Assembly: GCA_019454105.1 (NCBI GenBank) | Contig: CP075364.1 | Coordinates: 499,362 to 563,361, forward strand | DNA from: Fimbriimonadaceae bacterium | Lineage (GTDB): Bacteria; Armatimonadota; Fimbriimonadia; Fimbriimonadales; Fimbriimonadaceae | Length of the DNA stretch: 64,000 bases | Reading direction: 5' to 3' | Shown: positions 1 to 8,937 of the stretch, piece by piece | Numbering within the stretch: position 1 is the first letter of the stretch | Layout: each line of letters opens with the position of its first letter | Notes under the pieces: generated by a model | Databases searched by the model: none | What the model was told of the DNA's origin: nothing | Seen by the model: the letters and a program-made list of their open reading frames with translations, nothing else | Program-made: the position numbers and the translations under genes

Positions 1-1588
1 CGTCCGAATTGTCGAACTCGGCTTCGATCCGGAGCTTTGATCCCCTCGTGAGTAGGAGAGGCTCCTCGAAGTGGTAGACGAACTGCCAGTTGAAGTCCCA
101 GTCGTCGACCTTGATGAGCAGCGCCTCTTGTCCGTCCGGTTTGATCCAGGTCGCTTTCATCTTGCGACCCAAAAGGTGCATGTGCGGCATGAGGGAGTAC
201 AACTTGACGTCGACAGGAATCGGGATCGTCTGGGTGAACCGGGCATCGGACTTGCCCGCCGGAATCTGGATCAGCGGGTTCGCGAGCCAGGCGATCGTCA
301 CTTCGTCCTGAACTTTTCCTTTCTCGAAGTAGAGCGCGACCTCGGTTTGGTCGGTCTCTTCCACTCCCGATTTGCTGTAGTGGACTTGGAGCACAAGGTC
401 TGTCCCCGGATCGATCCGGATCCCTGTGCCCGGGGGGTAGCGCTCCGGCATCAGTCCCGGCGCCCAGCCACCCAGGGAGCCGCTCGGGATCGTGCCGATG
501 CCTCCGAAAGTCATGAACCCGCCAGCTTTGCCCTGGGCCGCCTGACGCGCGGCACGGCCTGAACGGTCCAAGAACACGATCACGTGGTGGACGATCCGCC
601 GGTTGCCAGGGCGGACATCGATCGCACTGACAAAGACAGGCTCTTTGATGTCAGGTCGGACGACGAAGTTCCAGTACTCGTCCCTGCCGTCCGGCCCGAG
701 CGTGAACTTCTCCGGCATCTTCACGGTCATGTCGGGCTCTCCGAGCGGCCAGTCGGTAGGGAAGTCGGGGGTCTTCGGCTCGGTACCTTCGCCGCGGGGG
801 GCTCCAGCGTCGGACCACCGCTGGAGCAGGGCGACGTCCGCTTCTGACAAGCGATTGTCGTGCTTGAAGGGAACAACGCCTGGCTCGGCCTTCCAGGGCG
901 GCATCCGGCGGCTCTGGGTGACCTGGGCGATCATCCGGTGCCGCTTCTTGGCATTGTCGTAGCCAACGAGCGAGAAGGGTGCGACCTGCCCGGGCCGATG
1001 GCAAGAAACGCAATGGCGGTTGAGCAAGTCTCCTACCGACTCGGTGTAAGTGGACTTCCGCATGGGCAAAGGACGCGGTCCAGGCTCGACGAGGCAACCA
1101 AAGGCTTCCGTCTCGCTGAAGCTCCAAGTTCGTCCGTCCAATAAGGCCCGGAGCACGTCCCGAAGGTAAGGTTCCTGAACGTCTTCCGAGTATTTGGCGT
1201 CGTCGATCGCCCCTCGATACACAAGTCGGCCTCGCGCGTCCCGGACGACGACGGTCGGGACGACCTTGACACGGTCGGATTGGGCTTCCATCCCGCCGGG
1301 ATCTAAGAGACAATCGAAGCGATAGCTGCGGGCCCGAGCGTATTCCGACACCTTGGGCTCGTCGTCGGCCGCGTTCGGGAACCTCGCCTCGAACGTCACG
1401 CCCTTGCCCTCGAAATCCCGAACGATCGACAAAATGCGGGGCGTGTACTTGGCCGCTACCGGGCACTCGGTCGACAGATAGAAACGAACTCTGGCGACAG
1501 GTTCCTTCTTGACTTCTTGCTTGCCTGTCGCGAACCAGTGGACTCCAGTCACGACGGCCACCAGTAGCCCGACCTTTACAAATGTCAT
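1..1588 (-). CDS. Secreted redoxin / c-type heme / copper-monooxygenase-like protein (partial)
   Basis: The reading frame is open from an ATG at 1588 (AGGAAGG ribosome binding site just upstream) to the window edge, giving about 529 residues with the C-terminus missing. Residues 4-20 form a hydrophobic export segment. Residues ~30-150 look like a redoxin (thioredoxin fold) with a single Cys in STECPVAAKY rather than CxxC. A heme-binding CVSCH lies at 193-197. The second half has the histidine pattern of copper type II ascorbate-dependent monooxygenases: VHHV (~334), QVHYS (~402) and HMHLLG (~469). Similar multi-domain proteins are known from Acidobacteria and Planctomycetes. The substrate is unknown. 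The domain order is seen directly; the enzyme activity is inferred. Confidence 0.75.
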   Translation of the reverse strand, partial: MTFVKVGLLVAVVTGVHWFATGKQEVKKEPVARVRFYLSTECPVAAKYTPRILSIVRDFEGKGVTFEARFPNAADDEPKVSEYARARSYRFDCLLDPGGMEAQSDRVKVVPTVVVRDARGRLVYRGAIDDAKYSEDVQEPYLRDVLRALLDGRTWSFSETEAFGCLVEPGPRPLPMRKSTYTESVGDLLNRHCVSCHRPGQVAPFSLVGYDNAKKRHRMIAQVTQSRRMPPWKAEPGVVPFKHDNRLSEADVALLQRWSDAGAPRGEGTEPKTPDFPTDWPLGEPDMTVKMPEKFTLGPDGRDEYWNFVVRPDIKEPVFVSAIDVRPGNRRIVHHVIVFLDRSGRAARQAAQGKAGGFMTFGGIGTIPSGSLGGWAPGLMPERYPPGTGIRIDPGTDLVLQVHYSKSGVEETDQTEVALYFEKGKVQDEVTIAWLANPLIQIPAGKSDARFTQTIPIPVDVKLYSLMPHMHLLGRKMKATWIKPDGQEALLIKVDDWDFNWQFVYHFEEPLLLTRGSKLRIEAEFDNSD

Positions 1589-1633
1589 GGTGCCTTCCTG
1601 TTACTGACGCTCTGACTGTGCCAAGGTTGGCAC

Positions 1634-2377
1634 ATGCGGGATCGCCGTGTCTTGGTCACCGGGAGCTCGAAGGGTATCGGACGGGCTGTCGCAAGGAGGG
1701 CGGCGAGGGACGGGTGGCGGGTCGCGGTGCATTACCGAGCAGACCAATCGGCGGCCGAGGACACGCTGTCGGCGCTCGGCGAATCAGCCGCTGGGCTTTA
1801 TCAGGCGGACCTGGCCGATCCGTCGGCGGCTGCGACCCTCGTCGCCCGGGTCTTGGCGGAAGGGCCCTTGCACGCCTTGGTCAACAACGCGGGCGAGTAC
1901 GTGAAGCTCGACTTCGCCGGGTCGTCGGCTGCAGAGACCCGAGAAGCCTTCGAGAGGGCATGGGCTGTCAACTTCCTCTCTCCGGCCTTGCTAGTCCATG
2001 CGGTGTGCCAGGCGTTTGTGGAGCAGGGGGAGGGAAGGGTGGTGAACGTCGCGAGCCGTGTCGGGCATCGGGGCGAAGCGGGCGCCGCTCCCTATTCGGC
2101 GAGCAAGGCCGCCTTGATCAACCTCACTCGGGCCCTGGCGGTCGAACACGCCACGTTCGGTGTCAGGCACTTCGCTATCGCACCGGGCTGGGTCGAGACG
2201 TCGATGGCGAGAGAAGGCATGGAGACCCGACTGCCCGAGATCCTGCGCGACATCCCCCTCGGACGTATGGCGACACCGGAGGACTGTGCTGGAGCCGTCG
2301 CCTTCCTTCTGAGCGAGGAGGCCGACTACCTCAGCGGCATTGTGATCGACATCAATGGGGCCAGCTACCTGCGGTAA
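1634..2377 (+). CDS. Short-chain dehydrogenase/reductase (FabG-like)
   Basis: This 247-residue cytosolic oxidoreductase is of typical length for classical SDRs. It has the nucleotide-binding TGSSKGIG near the N-terminus, NNAG in the central fold, the catalytic Ser in NVASRVG, and the YSASK active site (Tyr-x3-Lys). The C-terminal part reads GRMATPEDCAGAVAFLLSEEADYLSG, split in FabG-like fashion (20-residue limit aside, the PEDCAGAVAFLLS portion is the diagnostic piece). It is divergently transcribed from the secreted protein at 1-1588, with about 45 bp between them. The substrate cannot be told from the sequence; 3-oxoacyl-ACP reductase or sugar dehydrogenase are both possible. Confidence 0.9.
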   Translation: MRDRRVLVTGSSKGIGRAVARRAARDGWRVAVHYRADQSAAEDTLSALGESAAGLYQADLADPSAAATLVARVLAEGPLHALVNNAGEYVKLDFAGSSAAETREAFERAWAVNFLSPALLVHAVCQAFVEQGEGRVVNVASRVGHRGEAGAAPYSASKAALINLTRALAVEHATFGVRHFAIAPGWVETSMAREGMETRLPEILRDIPLGRMATPEDCAGAVAFLLSEEADYLSGIVIDINGASYLR

Positions 2378-2435
2378 CTTTTAAAACTGAACTAGTTGCC
2401 CGTGGCGCCAACCAAGATCACCACATCAAGAACGT

Positions 2436-3395
2436 CTATCTCACAGCCCGCGCCTTCATTTCCTCAAACCACTCGTGCGTCCAAATCGCCCGGGTGGTCA
2501 TGGTCACGCAGACCGACTCGAGCACCCCAGGATCGTACAGGGCGTTCGGAACGAAGAGTCGGTGAGCGAGCTTGCCCCCGTGCTCGCACCACGAACCCAG
2601 CGTATGGCACCGCTTGTACTCGTCCATCTCATGGGTGTTGAGGTCGATGACCAAGTGGCCAATGGCTGACGCCGAGAGCCGCATAGGCACGACCAGCGTC
2701 ACGTGAAGCCCGTTCCCGAGAGTGGGATGGGGCTCGTCGGTGCGGACTTCAAGGGTCATCAAGCCGTCATTGGTGAGCCGCCAATCAAACTCGGCCTTCA
2801 GGAACGTGGAACGGTCCGTCTCAAACGAGCGCGCGCTCCTTTCCATGATCCAGCCACAGGCTTCCCACCGGGGATCGCCGATCCAACGGGAGGGCTGCGA
2901 CCCCGAGTGGCGGAACATTCCGTACGCATGGGTCAGGCTTCCGTCCTCATGGCTCCGAATGCCTGCGGACGGATGGGCGCTCGTCGCCCGCGTCGCATGG
3001 AAGCGGTCGCCGAACGCTTGGGCCATGGAGTGGGCTTCGGCGATCTGGAGGGCCACAGCTGCCGCGAACCCCTTATGGAGCCAACCCTCGTCCTCGCTGG
3101 CATAGACCGCGGCATAGAGCTGAAAGGTGTCGGTCGGGGCATCGTAGACCGGCCCACTGAAGGAACAGTCGTCCATGGAGTGCTCCAGGGCGCTCACAAG
3201 CTCCTCAAGATGGCCCTTCCCTTTGACCATGTCCGTGGTCGCGGTGAGCTTGTAGGTGCATTGCCCCTGCCGGAAAACCCCGTAGTCGGTGGTGACGGAA
3301 GTCGCCAGGTCGCCGGCCCAATAGGTGAAGCCGTCGGGCCGCTCGGCCAGATAGGCGTCGTCAATCCTGAGGACGTCGTGCACCTCCTTGACCAT
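2436..3395 (-). CDS. Hypothetical protein, 319 aa
   Basis: I do not recognise a family. The frame opens at an ATG at 3431, but an ATG at 3395 is preceded by TAGGAGAG at ideal spacing and is taken as the start. The protein is soluble, without a signal peptide or membrane segment. The N-terminal half contains acidic and aromatic stretches (YWAGDLATSV, MDDCSFSGPVYD). The second half repeats a similar alternating pattern, with WRLTNDGLMTLEV and LHVTLVVPMRLS, which suggests two related alpha/beta domains. It is convergent with the SDR gene. Codon use looks like that of its neighbours, so there is no clear sign of transfer. Confidence 0.6.
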   Translation of the reverse strand: MVKEVHDVLRIDDAYLAERPDGFTYWAGDLATSVTTDYGVFRQGQCTYKLTATTDMVKGKGHLEELVSALEHSMDDCSFSGPVYDAPTDTFQLYAAVYASEDEGWLHKGFAAAVALQIAEAHSMAQAFGDRFHATRATSAHPSAGIRSHEDGSLTHAYGMFRHSGSQPSRWIGDPRWEACGWIMERSARSFETDRSTFLKAEFDWRLTNDGLMTLEVRTDEPHPTLGNGLHVTLVVPMRLSASAIGHLVIDLNTHEMDEYKRCHTLGSWCEHGGKLAHRLFVPNALYDPGVLESVCVTMTTRAIWTHEWFEEMKARAVR

Positions 3396-3600
3396 TTGCT
3401 CTCCTAAGGTGTCGCCAGTTCTCCAGGACATAGGCGCCTTCTGGGTTTAAGTACGTTGGAAAGGCAGCTCAAAGATTCAACGCGAGTTAGCAAGGCCAGG
3501 CTCGCGGCAGGTCGAGCCGTTCCTATCGCTCCGACCGTCTGAAACTCTACGGGCAGCCCGCTCCTATTGATGCTGGTTTTTGCCCCAGATCAGCCAGGGA

Positions 3601-3643
3601 ATGGCAAATTATGGCAACAAATGGCAAGAAATGGTGGTATGAT
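3601..3643 (+). promoter_or_regulatory. 10-bp-spaced ATGGCAA repeats over a -10 box
   Basis: ATGGCAA occurs at 3601, 3611 and 3621, with a degenerate fourth copy (ATGGTGG) at 3631. The spacing is exactly one helical turn. The series runs into TATGAT (3638-3643), a good -10 hexamer, which sits inside the small palindrome GTATGATAC. No convincing -35 is visible. The array lies ~110 bp upstream of the ribbon-helix-helix antitoxin gene, so it could be the autoregulatory operator. The rest of 3432-3750 holds nothing else I can identify. Confidence 0.45.
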
Positions 3644-3750
3644 ACAAGTGGCGGTCACACCCATGACGGGATCCGGCCAGCAGTTCCGTCCCCATGCTTC
3701 GTGGGGCTCCGGACAAGAGATGGAAGCCGGCGACTGCCGAGAAAGGAAGC

Positions 3751-3987
3751 ATGGCAATGAAGACGAGGAACGTCTCAGTTCCTGAGGCACTAGACGCGTA
3801 TGTCGAAAAGATGGTCGCATCTGGCGAGTTCAGCAGCTACAGTGAGGTGGTGCGTGAGGCCATTCGGCTTCTCAAGCGGACTGACGCCGAACGGGAGCAA
3901 CGCCGCCAATCGGTCATTGATCGACTTGGTCGCGGCTTCGAGCAAGCGAAGACGGGCCTCGTGGTGGACCGGTCCGAGGCAGGGTAA
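3751..3987 (+). CDS. ParD-like ribbon-helix-helix antitoxin
   Basis: This 78-residue protein has the ParD/CopG pattern. A short N-terminal beta strand (KTRNVSVPEAL) is followed by two helices with the conserved SSYSEVVREAIRLL signature, then a charged tail that would wrap the toxin. The start at 3751 follows AAAGGAAGC; the frame extends upstream to 3694, but without a better ribosome binding site. Such proteins bind their own promoter as dimers and neutralise a partner toxin. The gene is followed 74 bp later by a small ORF that is the candidate partner. Confidence 0.8.
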   Translation: MAMKTRNVSVPEALDAYVEKMVASGEFSSYSEVVREAIRLLKRTDAEREQRRQSVIDRLGRGFEQAKTGLVVDRSEAG

Positions 3988-4061
3988 GGGCGCGAGGCCC
4001 TCGCCTGTCCTCGGCCGGATTGGTCGTGAGAGCAGTCCGAAGATGACGATGGGAGGGCAAC

Positions 4062-4373
4062 TTGCATTGGACGTTCGACGCTCATGAGGACCTGATCGAC
4101 ATCCTGGCCCGTTTTGGCCCGACCAAACGCAAGCGGCTCTTGGCCGAACTTGGGGAAGCCGAGCGATGGATCGGTGAAGATTCGAACGCGGGCTCGCCCG
4201 ACCTTTTCATCGATTTGGCGGCTAGCGAAGAATTCGCGAGGGCTGGTCGGATCGTCACTTTTGGGCACGAGTCTGACGTCGTCATTGCTATCGTCCACTG
4301 CCGGATCCGAGGCACACCGACCATCTTTGGCTGCTTTCTCGCAGACGACCTCCTCTCAGCCCTGGATCCCTGA
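4062..4373 (+). CDS. Small protein, candidate toxin partner of the ParD-like antitoxin
   Basis: This 103-residue protein begins at a TTG with GGGAGGG five bases upstream; an in-frame stop lies at 4044, so no earlier start is possible apart from non-standard codons. It is not an obvious ParE/RelE. It starts HWTFDAHEDLIDIL and ends IFGCFLADDLLSALDP, with no recognised catalytic motif. The toxin role is inferred only from size, order and spacing after the antitoxin. The 74-bp gap is longer than in most type II pairs, which normally overlap, so the link is tentative. Confidence 0.5.
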   Translation: MHWTFDAHEDLIDILARFGPTKRKRLLAELGEAERWIGEDSNAGSPDLFIDLAASEEFARAGRIVTFGHESDVVIAIVHCRIRGTPTIFGCFLADDLLSALDP

Positions 4374-4446
4374 TCGCCATCCTAGGGCGAAACTCCCAAT
4401 CGAAGGGGTCAATCGGATGGAACTGGCCCAATCATGGAGCCGAAGG

Positions 4447-4476
4447 TTGCGAACACGCAAGAGGCTCGGTCATACT
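4447..4476 (+). promoter_or_regulatory. Possible promoter of the ribosomal protein operon
   Basis: TTGCGA (4447-4452) and CATACT (4471-4476) are separated by 18 bp, and each matches the sigma-70 consensus at four of six positions. They lie 120 bp upstream of rplC in the 224-bp intergenic region 4374-4597. No other element, and no recognisable ribosomal-protein leader structure, was identified there. Confidence 0.3.
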
Positions 4477-4597
4477 CCGCTTCCGCTGACTGCCATGCGG
4501 TCAGTTTCGCGGCTTCATGAGCCGATCGCCCGGGCACCCGCTCTCCCAGCGGCTCTGCCAGGTGAGGGCGACGGGCGGGAAGCTGCCGGAGGCACGA

Positions 4598-5224
4598 TTG
4601 CTACCAGGGATACTAGGTTATAAGGTTGGGATGACCCAAGTCTTCAATGACGAGGGCCGTATCGTCCCCGTCACCGTCGTCCAGGCGGGCCCCGTCATCG
4701 TCACCCAGGTCAAGACGCCGGAGAAGGACGGCTACTCGGCTGTCCAGATCGGATTCGGCGACCAGAGCGAGAAGCACCTGACCTTTCCGAAGTTCGGGCA
4801 CTTGAAGAAGGCCGGGGTCAACAAGAACCTTCGGCACCTTCGTGAGTTCCGAGTCGAGAGCACGGAGGCGTTCACGCCCGGACAGGAGATCACGGCCGAG
4901 ATCTTTTCGGCGGGAGAGCCGGTCACGGTGACGGCGAAAGGCAAGGGCCGCGGGTTTCAAGGCGGTGTCAAGCGGTACCACTTTAAGGGTCAGCACATGA
5001 CCCACGGGTACATGACCCACCGAAGGCCGCTTTCGAGCGGCGCGACCGGGCCACAGAGGGTCTTTAAGGGAACGAAGAAACCCGGGCACATGGGTGACGA
5101 GCGCGTGACCCAGAAGGGGCTGAAAGTCGTGGCCGTTGACGCTGAACGAGGGCTCATCCTTGTGAGCGGGAGCGTCCCGGGAGGCAACGGTTGCCTCGTG
5201 ACAATCAACAAGGTGGCGAAGTAA
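4598..5224 (+). CDS. rplC: 50S ribosomal protein L3
   Basis: The protein has 208 residues and begins MLPGILGYKVGMTQVF. The TTG start at 4598 is chosen because GGAGG lies five bases upstream and the family begins within a few residues of GILGxKxGMT. The frame extends back to 4517 but the extra residues have no family support. The conserved central loop GRGFQGGVKRYHFKGQ and the C-terminal VSGSVPGGNGCLV are present. L3 is an early assembly protein of the large subunit. It is first in this operon; rpsJ (S10), its usual upstream neighbour, is absent. Confidence 0.95.
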   Translation: MLPGILGYKVGMTQVFNDEGRIVPVTVVQAGPVIVTQVKTPEKDGYSAVQIGFGDQSEKHLTFPKFGHLKKAGVNKNLRHLREFRVESTEAFTPGQEITAEIFSAGEPVTVTAKGKGRGFQGGVKRYHFKGQHMTHGYMTHRRPLSSGATGPQRVFKGTKKPGHMGDERVTQKGLKVVAVDAERGLILVSGSVPGGNGCLVTINKVAK

Positions 5225-5227
5225 CTC

Positions 5228-5950
5228 ATGGCCTTCATCGACAATTTGAAAGAACTCAGCGTCAGCCCGAACCTTTTGCACAGGGTGGTGGTCGCGGAAG
5301 AGGCCAACGCCCGGCAGGGCACCCAAAGTGCGAAGACCCGTAGCGAGGTCCGAGGCGGCGGCAAGAAACCCTACAAGCAGAAGAAGACGGGCAACGCCCG
5401 CCAAGGCACGATCCGCGCCCCGCACTATGCGCACGGCGGCATGGCCCTGGCCGTCAAGCCGCGCGACTACTCCAAGAAGGTCAACCGCAAGGAGCGGCGA
5501 CTCGCCTTGCTGGGAGCTTTCGCCGCAAAGCTGAACTCGGGAGACATGGTGATCGTGGACAAGATCGCCTTCGAAGCGCCAAAGACCAAAAACGCTCTCG
5601 ACCTTCTCAAGAAGCACGGTTTGAGCGAAGCCCGAAGGGTTCTTGTGGTACTGCCCGAGCACCACGAGCCGACCTTACGGAGCTTCCGCAACATTGAAGG
5701 AGTCGAAGTCCGGACCGCCCCGAGGCGAGACGGCACGGGCGAGGCGTTCGGCACCCGAGACCTCGTCGTCGCCCACAAGGTGCTGGTGAGCAAGGAGGCT
5801 GTGGCCGTCCTCGAGGCGACGTACAGCGGCGAGGAAGCGGCTCCTGCCCCGAAGAAAGAGAAGGCTCCGGCCAAGAAGGCGGCTCCCAAGGCCGCGGCTG
5901 ACGAGCCCAAGCCAAAGAAGCCACGGGCCAAGAAGGAGGCCTCTGAATGA
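5228..5950 (+). CDS. rplD: 50S ribosomal protein L4
   Basis: The protein has 240 residues. The conserved loop ARQGTQSAKTRSEVRGGGKKP, which lines the exit tunnel, and the block GNARQGTIRAPHYAHGG identify L4. The N-terminus is about ten residues shorter than in E. coli L4. The C-terminus carries an added ~35-residue tail rich in Lys, Ala and Pro that is absent from most L4 proteins. Three bases separate it from rplC, and its stop overlaps the rplW start (ATGA). Confidence 0.95.
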   Translation: MAFIDNLKELSVSPNLLHRVVVAEEANARQGTQSAKTRSEVRGGGKKPYKQKKTGNARQGTIRAPHYAHGGMALAVKPRDYSKKVNRKERRLALLGAFAAKLNSGDMVIVDKIAFEAPKTKNALDLLKKHGLSEARRVLVVLPEHHEPTLRSFRNIEGVEVRTAPRRDGTGEAFGTRDLVVAHKVLVSKEAVAVLEATYSGEEAAPAPKKEKAPAKKAAPKAAADEPKPKKPRAKKEASE

Positions 5951-6294
5951 AAGACCCGCACGACATCATCATCCGTCCGCACGTTTCGGAAAAGGCCGTT
6001 GCCCAGAGCTATGGCGACCGCCTGGCCAAGAGTGAGGCCGACGTTCAGCGGCAGTACACGTTCATCGTCGCGAACTCGTCGAACAAGATCGAGATCAAGC
6101 ACGCGCTCGAAGCGATCTACAACGCCGGGAAGCGCGACAAAGAAGAGAAGATCGTCGTCGACAAGGTGCGCACCATCACGGTGCGCGGCAAGACCCGCCG
6201 GGTCGGCTTCAAGAACAAAGGCAAGAAGCCGGACTTCAAGAAGGCGGTCGTGACCCTGGCCAAAGGCCAACGACTCGAGGACTACGGAGTTTAA
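5947..6294 (+). CDS. rplW: 50S ribosomal protein L23
   Basis: This 115-residue protein sits near the tunnel exit of the large subunit, where it docks trigger factor and SRP in known ribosomes. DIIIRPHVSEKAVAQ at the N-terminus, YTFIVANSSNKIEIKHALE in the middle and KVRTITVRGKTRRVG are family hallmarks. A slightly longer loop (YGDRLAKSEADVQRQ) sits between the first helix and the first strand. Its start overlaps the rplD stop by four bases, so the two are probably translationally coupled. Confidence 0.95.
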   Translation: MKDPHDIIIRPHVSEKAVAQSYGDRLAKSEADVQRQYTFIVANSSNKIEIKHALEAIYNAGKRDKEEKIVVDKVRTITVRGKTRRVGFKNKGKKPDFKKAVVTLAKGQRLEDYGV

Positions 6295-6300
6295 CCAGTA

Positions 6301-7143
6301 ATGCCCGTCAAACGAACCAAACCGACCTCGCCGGGACGACGGCACGCCATCGTCTCGACCTATTCCGAGGTCACGAAGAAGAAGCCAGAGAAATCGCTGA
6401 CGGCTCCGTTGCCCAAGTCGGGCGGCCGCAACCACACCGGTCGGATCACCATGTTCAACCGGGGGGGCGGCAACAAGCGGCGCTACCGCATCATCGACTT
6501 CCGCCGCCAGAAGGACGGCATGGTGGCCACGGTCACCGCCATCGAGTACGACCCGAACCGCACCTGCCGGATCGCTTTGCTCGAATACGCCGATGGCACG
6601 AAGACCTACATCCTGGCGCCCCGCAACGTTGTGGTCGGTACCCAGATCATGAGCGGGCCCGAGGCCGACATTCTGCCCGGCAACTGCCTGGCCCTCCGCA
6701 ACATCCCTCTTGGTACCCTGGTGCACAACATCGAGCTCCAACCGGGTCGGGGAGGCCAGATGGTCCGCTCGGCCGGCATGAGCGCGCAGGTAATGGCGAA
6801 GGAAGGCAACTATTGCACCCTCCGTCTGCCGAGCGGCGAGATGAGGATGGTCCATCTGGACTGCCGCGCCACGGTCGGCGAGGTCGGCAACGCCGAGCAC
6901 GAGAACGAAAAGCTCGGCAAGGCGGGCAAGAACCGAGGGCTCGGCCGCAAGCCGCACGTCCGCGGTGTCGTCAAGAGCCCACGCGACCACCCCCATGGAG
7001 GCGGCGAGGCCAAATCTCCGGTCGGGCGCAAGAAGGGCCCGGTCGACAGATGGGGCAACAAAGCTCTTGGACAGCGCACGCGCAAGAACAAGCGCACCGA
7101 CCGGTTCGTCGTCCGCACCCGGCACGACGCCAAGAAGAAGTAA
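6301..7143 (+). CDS. rplB: 50S ribosomal protein L2
   Basis: This 280-residue protein is of normal length for L2, which is required for subunit joining and peptidyl transferase function. It contains [22 protein letters not shown] near the N-terminus (split here as GRNHTGRIT and [10 protein letters not shown]), and the C-terminal [19 protein letters not shown] block. That block holds the conserved His implicated in catalysis (His229 in E. coli, within DHPHGGG). It starts six bases after rplW. Confidence 0.97.
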   Translation: MPVKRTKPTSPGRRHAIVSTYSEVTKKKPEKSLTAPLPKSGGRNHTGRITMFNRGGGNKRRYRIIDFRRQKDGMVATVTAIEYDPNRTCRIALLEYADGTKTYILAPRNVVVGTQIMSGPEADILPGNCLALRNIPLGTLVHNIELQPGRGGQMVRSAGMSAQVMAKEGNYCTLRLPSGEMRMVHLDCRATVGEVGNAEHENEKLGKAGKNRGLGRKPHVRGVVKSPRDHPHGGGEAKSPVGRKKGPVDRWGNKALGQRTRKNKRTDRFVVRTRHDAKKK

Positions 7144-7152
7144 GGATCCAGC

Positions 7153-7440
7153 ATGGCAAGAAGTCTCAAGAAAGGCTATTTCATCGATGGCCACCTGCAG
7201 AAGAAGGTGGAGCAGATGACGGCGTCCGGCGAGAAGAAGCTGATCAAGACCTGGTCGCGCCGGTCGACGATCATCCCCGAGATGATCGGGCACACGATCG
7301 CGGTTCACGATGGGCGCAAGCACGTCCCGGTCTTCGTCACGGAGAACATGATTGGACACAAGCTCGGCGAGTTCGCCCCGACGCGGACTTACCGCGGCCA
7401 CGACGGGTCGATCCCTGACAGGGGGACCAAGCTCCGGTAA
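7153..7440 (+). CDS. rpsS: 30S ribosomal protein S19
   Basis: The protein has 95 residues. [12 protein letters not shown] at the start, [20 protein letters not shown] in the middle and [16 protein letters not shown] near the end are the S19 signature. S19 binds 16S rRNA in the head of the small subunit, next to S13. The gene follows rplB by nine bases, with AAGGATCCAGC before the ATG. Confidence 0.97.
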   Translation: MARSLKKGYFIDGHLQKKVEQMTASGEKKLIKTWSRRSTIIPEMIGHTIAVHDGRKHVPVFVTENMIGHKLGEFAPTRTYRGHDGSIPDRGTKLR

Positions 7441-7519
7441 GTCCCTCCGTCCGCGCATCCCCTGAAGTATCATGGGAGGCCTTGCGCGGGCCGGACTTCG
7501 GCCAGAGAGCCGCAAAACC

Positions 7520-8095
7520 ATGGAAGTCAGAGCCGTCGCCAAATACATTAAGGTCCAGCCTCGCAAGGTGAGGATCGTCGCGGACAAGGTCCGAGGCATC
7601 CCCGCACAACGGGCCGCCGACACCTTGAAGTTCCACCCGAGCAAGGGCGCCTTCCACTTGCGCAAGGTCATCATCAGCGCGATGGCCAACGCCATGGAGA
7701 ACCACGGCGTCTCGCCTGAGAACCTTAAGCTGGCCACCGTCATGATCGACGAGGGCCCGAAGCAGAAGCGCATGATGGCGCGGGCCATGGGCCGCGGCAA
7801 CCGGATCCTCAAAAAGACGAGCCACATCACTGTGGTCGTCGAAGAGTTCGAACCGGCCGCCGCGGTAAAGCCGCACGGCACCAAGGCCAAACCACGGCCG
7901 AAGTTCGAGGCTCCGAAGGCCAAGAAAAAGTCCGCCAAGGAGCCGGCAGAAGAGGTGCAGGCGGTCGAGCCGCAGGCTGAAGCCGCTGAGGCCACCGAGG
8001 AGACCGTCGAGCAACCTGCCGCTGAGACTGAGGCTCCTGTGACCGCCGATGAGGCGCCGGCCAGTGGCGAGGCAAAGGAGGGAGAGGGCTCCTAA
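7520..8095 (+). CDS. rplV: 50S ribosomal protein L22 with long acidic tail
   Basis: The core starts MEVRAVAKYIKVQPRKVRIVAD, as in other L22 proteins (read here as MEVRAVAKYIK then QPRKVRIVADKVRG). The internal ATG at 7520 is therefore preferred to the frame's first ATG at 7472. The beta-hairpin block KRMMARAMGRGNRILKKTSHI, part of the exit tunnel, is present. After about residue 112 there is an ~80-residue tail, first Lys/Pro-rich and then Ala/Glu-rich, not found in the typical 110-residue protein. The stop overlaps the rpsC start. Confidence 0.93.
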   Translation: MEVRAVAKYIKVQPRKVRIVADKVRGIPAQRAADTLKFHPSKGAFHLRKVIISAMANAMENHGVSPENLKLATVMIDEGPKQKRMMARAMGRGNRILKKTSHITVVVEEFEPAAAVKPHGTKAKPRPKFEAPKAKKKSAKEPAEEVQAVEPQAEAAEATEETVEQPAAETEAPVTADEAPASGEAKEGEGS

Positions 8096-8937
8096 TGGGA
8101 CAGAAGATTCATCCGGTCGGTTTCCGTCTCGGCGTCATCCGGGGCCACGACAGCCATTGGTACGCCTCGAAGAAGGATTACCGGCACTTGGTCGTCAGCG
8201 ACCAAAAGGTTCGGAAGTACGTTCGCGACAAGATCGGTAAGGGACTCATCTCGCGGGTCGAAGTCGAGAGAGCGGCCGACCGGATCAAGGTCACGATCTT
8301 CACGAGCCGGCCGGGCGCCGTCATCGGCCGAGGCGGCAAAGGCATCGACGAGATTAGCAACGAGCTGAACCGTATGCTGAGAAAGGAGTCGTCGACCGCT
8401 GTGGTGCAGGTCAACGTCGCCGAGGTCCGGCAACCTGAGCTGGACGCCCAGCTGGTCGCCGAGAACATCGCGATGCAGCTCGAGCGGCGCATCAGCCACC
8501 GGCGGGCCATGCGGCAGTCGATGACCCGGGCCCAACGGATGAACGCGCGCGGCATGAAGATCATCGTTAGCGGACGCTTGAACGGGGCCGAAATCGCCCG
8601 CGTGGAGCAGGACCGCATTGGCAAGGTGCCCCTGCACACCCTCAGGGCCGACATCGACTACGGCTATGCGATCGCTCACACGATCGCTGGTTCGGTCGGG
8701 GTGAGAGTCTGGATCTATAAGGGCGAAGTGCTGCCCGAGAAGCAACTGATGGCTTCTTTGGCGGCCGAGGCAGCCTCGGACTCGAGGCGCCCACGAAGAG
8801 ACCGGGGAGATGGCGGTTACGACCGGCCACGGGGAGACCGTCCGCCCAGGCGGGAAGGCCGGGGCCCGAGACCCGGAAACGAAGAGTCCGGCGCTGAGCC
8901 GACCCGGACGGAGGTGACGACCCATGTTGATGCCTAA
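8095..8937 (+). CDS. rpsC: 30S ribosomal protein S3 with Arg/Gly-rich tail
   Basis: The protein has 280 residues and begins [17 protein letters not shown] domain with [10 protein letters not shown] (the GxxG loop) and the C-terminal block [11 protein letters not shown] identify S3, part of the mRNA entry site. The last ~50 residues are Arg-, Gly- and Pro-rich (for example [17 protein letters not shown]), longer than in E. coli S3. The start overlaps the rplV stop by one base (TAATG). Confidence 0.96.
   Translation: MGQKIHPVGFRLGVIRGHDSHWYASKKDYRHLVVSDQKVRKYVRDKIGKGLISRVEVERAADRIKVTIFTSRPGAVIGRGGKGIDEISNELNRMLRKESSTAVVQVNVAEVRQPELDAQLVAENIAMQLERRISHRRAMRQSMTRAQRMNARGMKIIVSGRLNGAEIARVEQDRIGKVPLHTLRADIDYGYAIAHTIAGSVGVRVWIYKGEVLPEKQLMASLAAEAASDSRRPRRDRGDGGYDRPRGDRPPRREGRGPRPGNEESGAEPTRTEVTTHVDA

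Noticed and set aside
5467-7995. An 842-residue minus-strand frame opposite the L4-L22 genes
   Set aside because: It lies wholly opposite conserved ribosomal protein genes, has Leu/Arg/Gly-rich antisense composition and no family motif.
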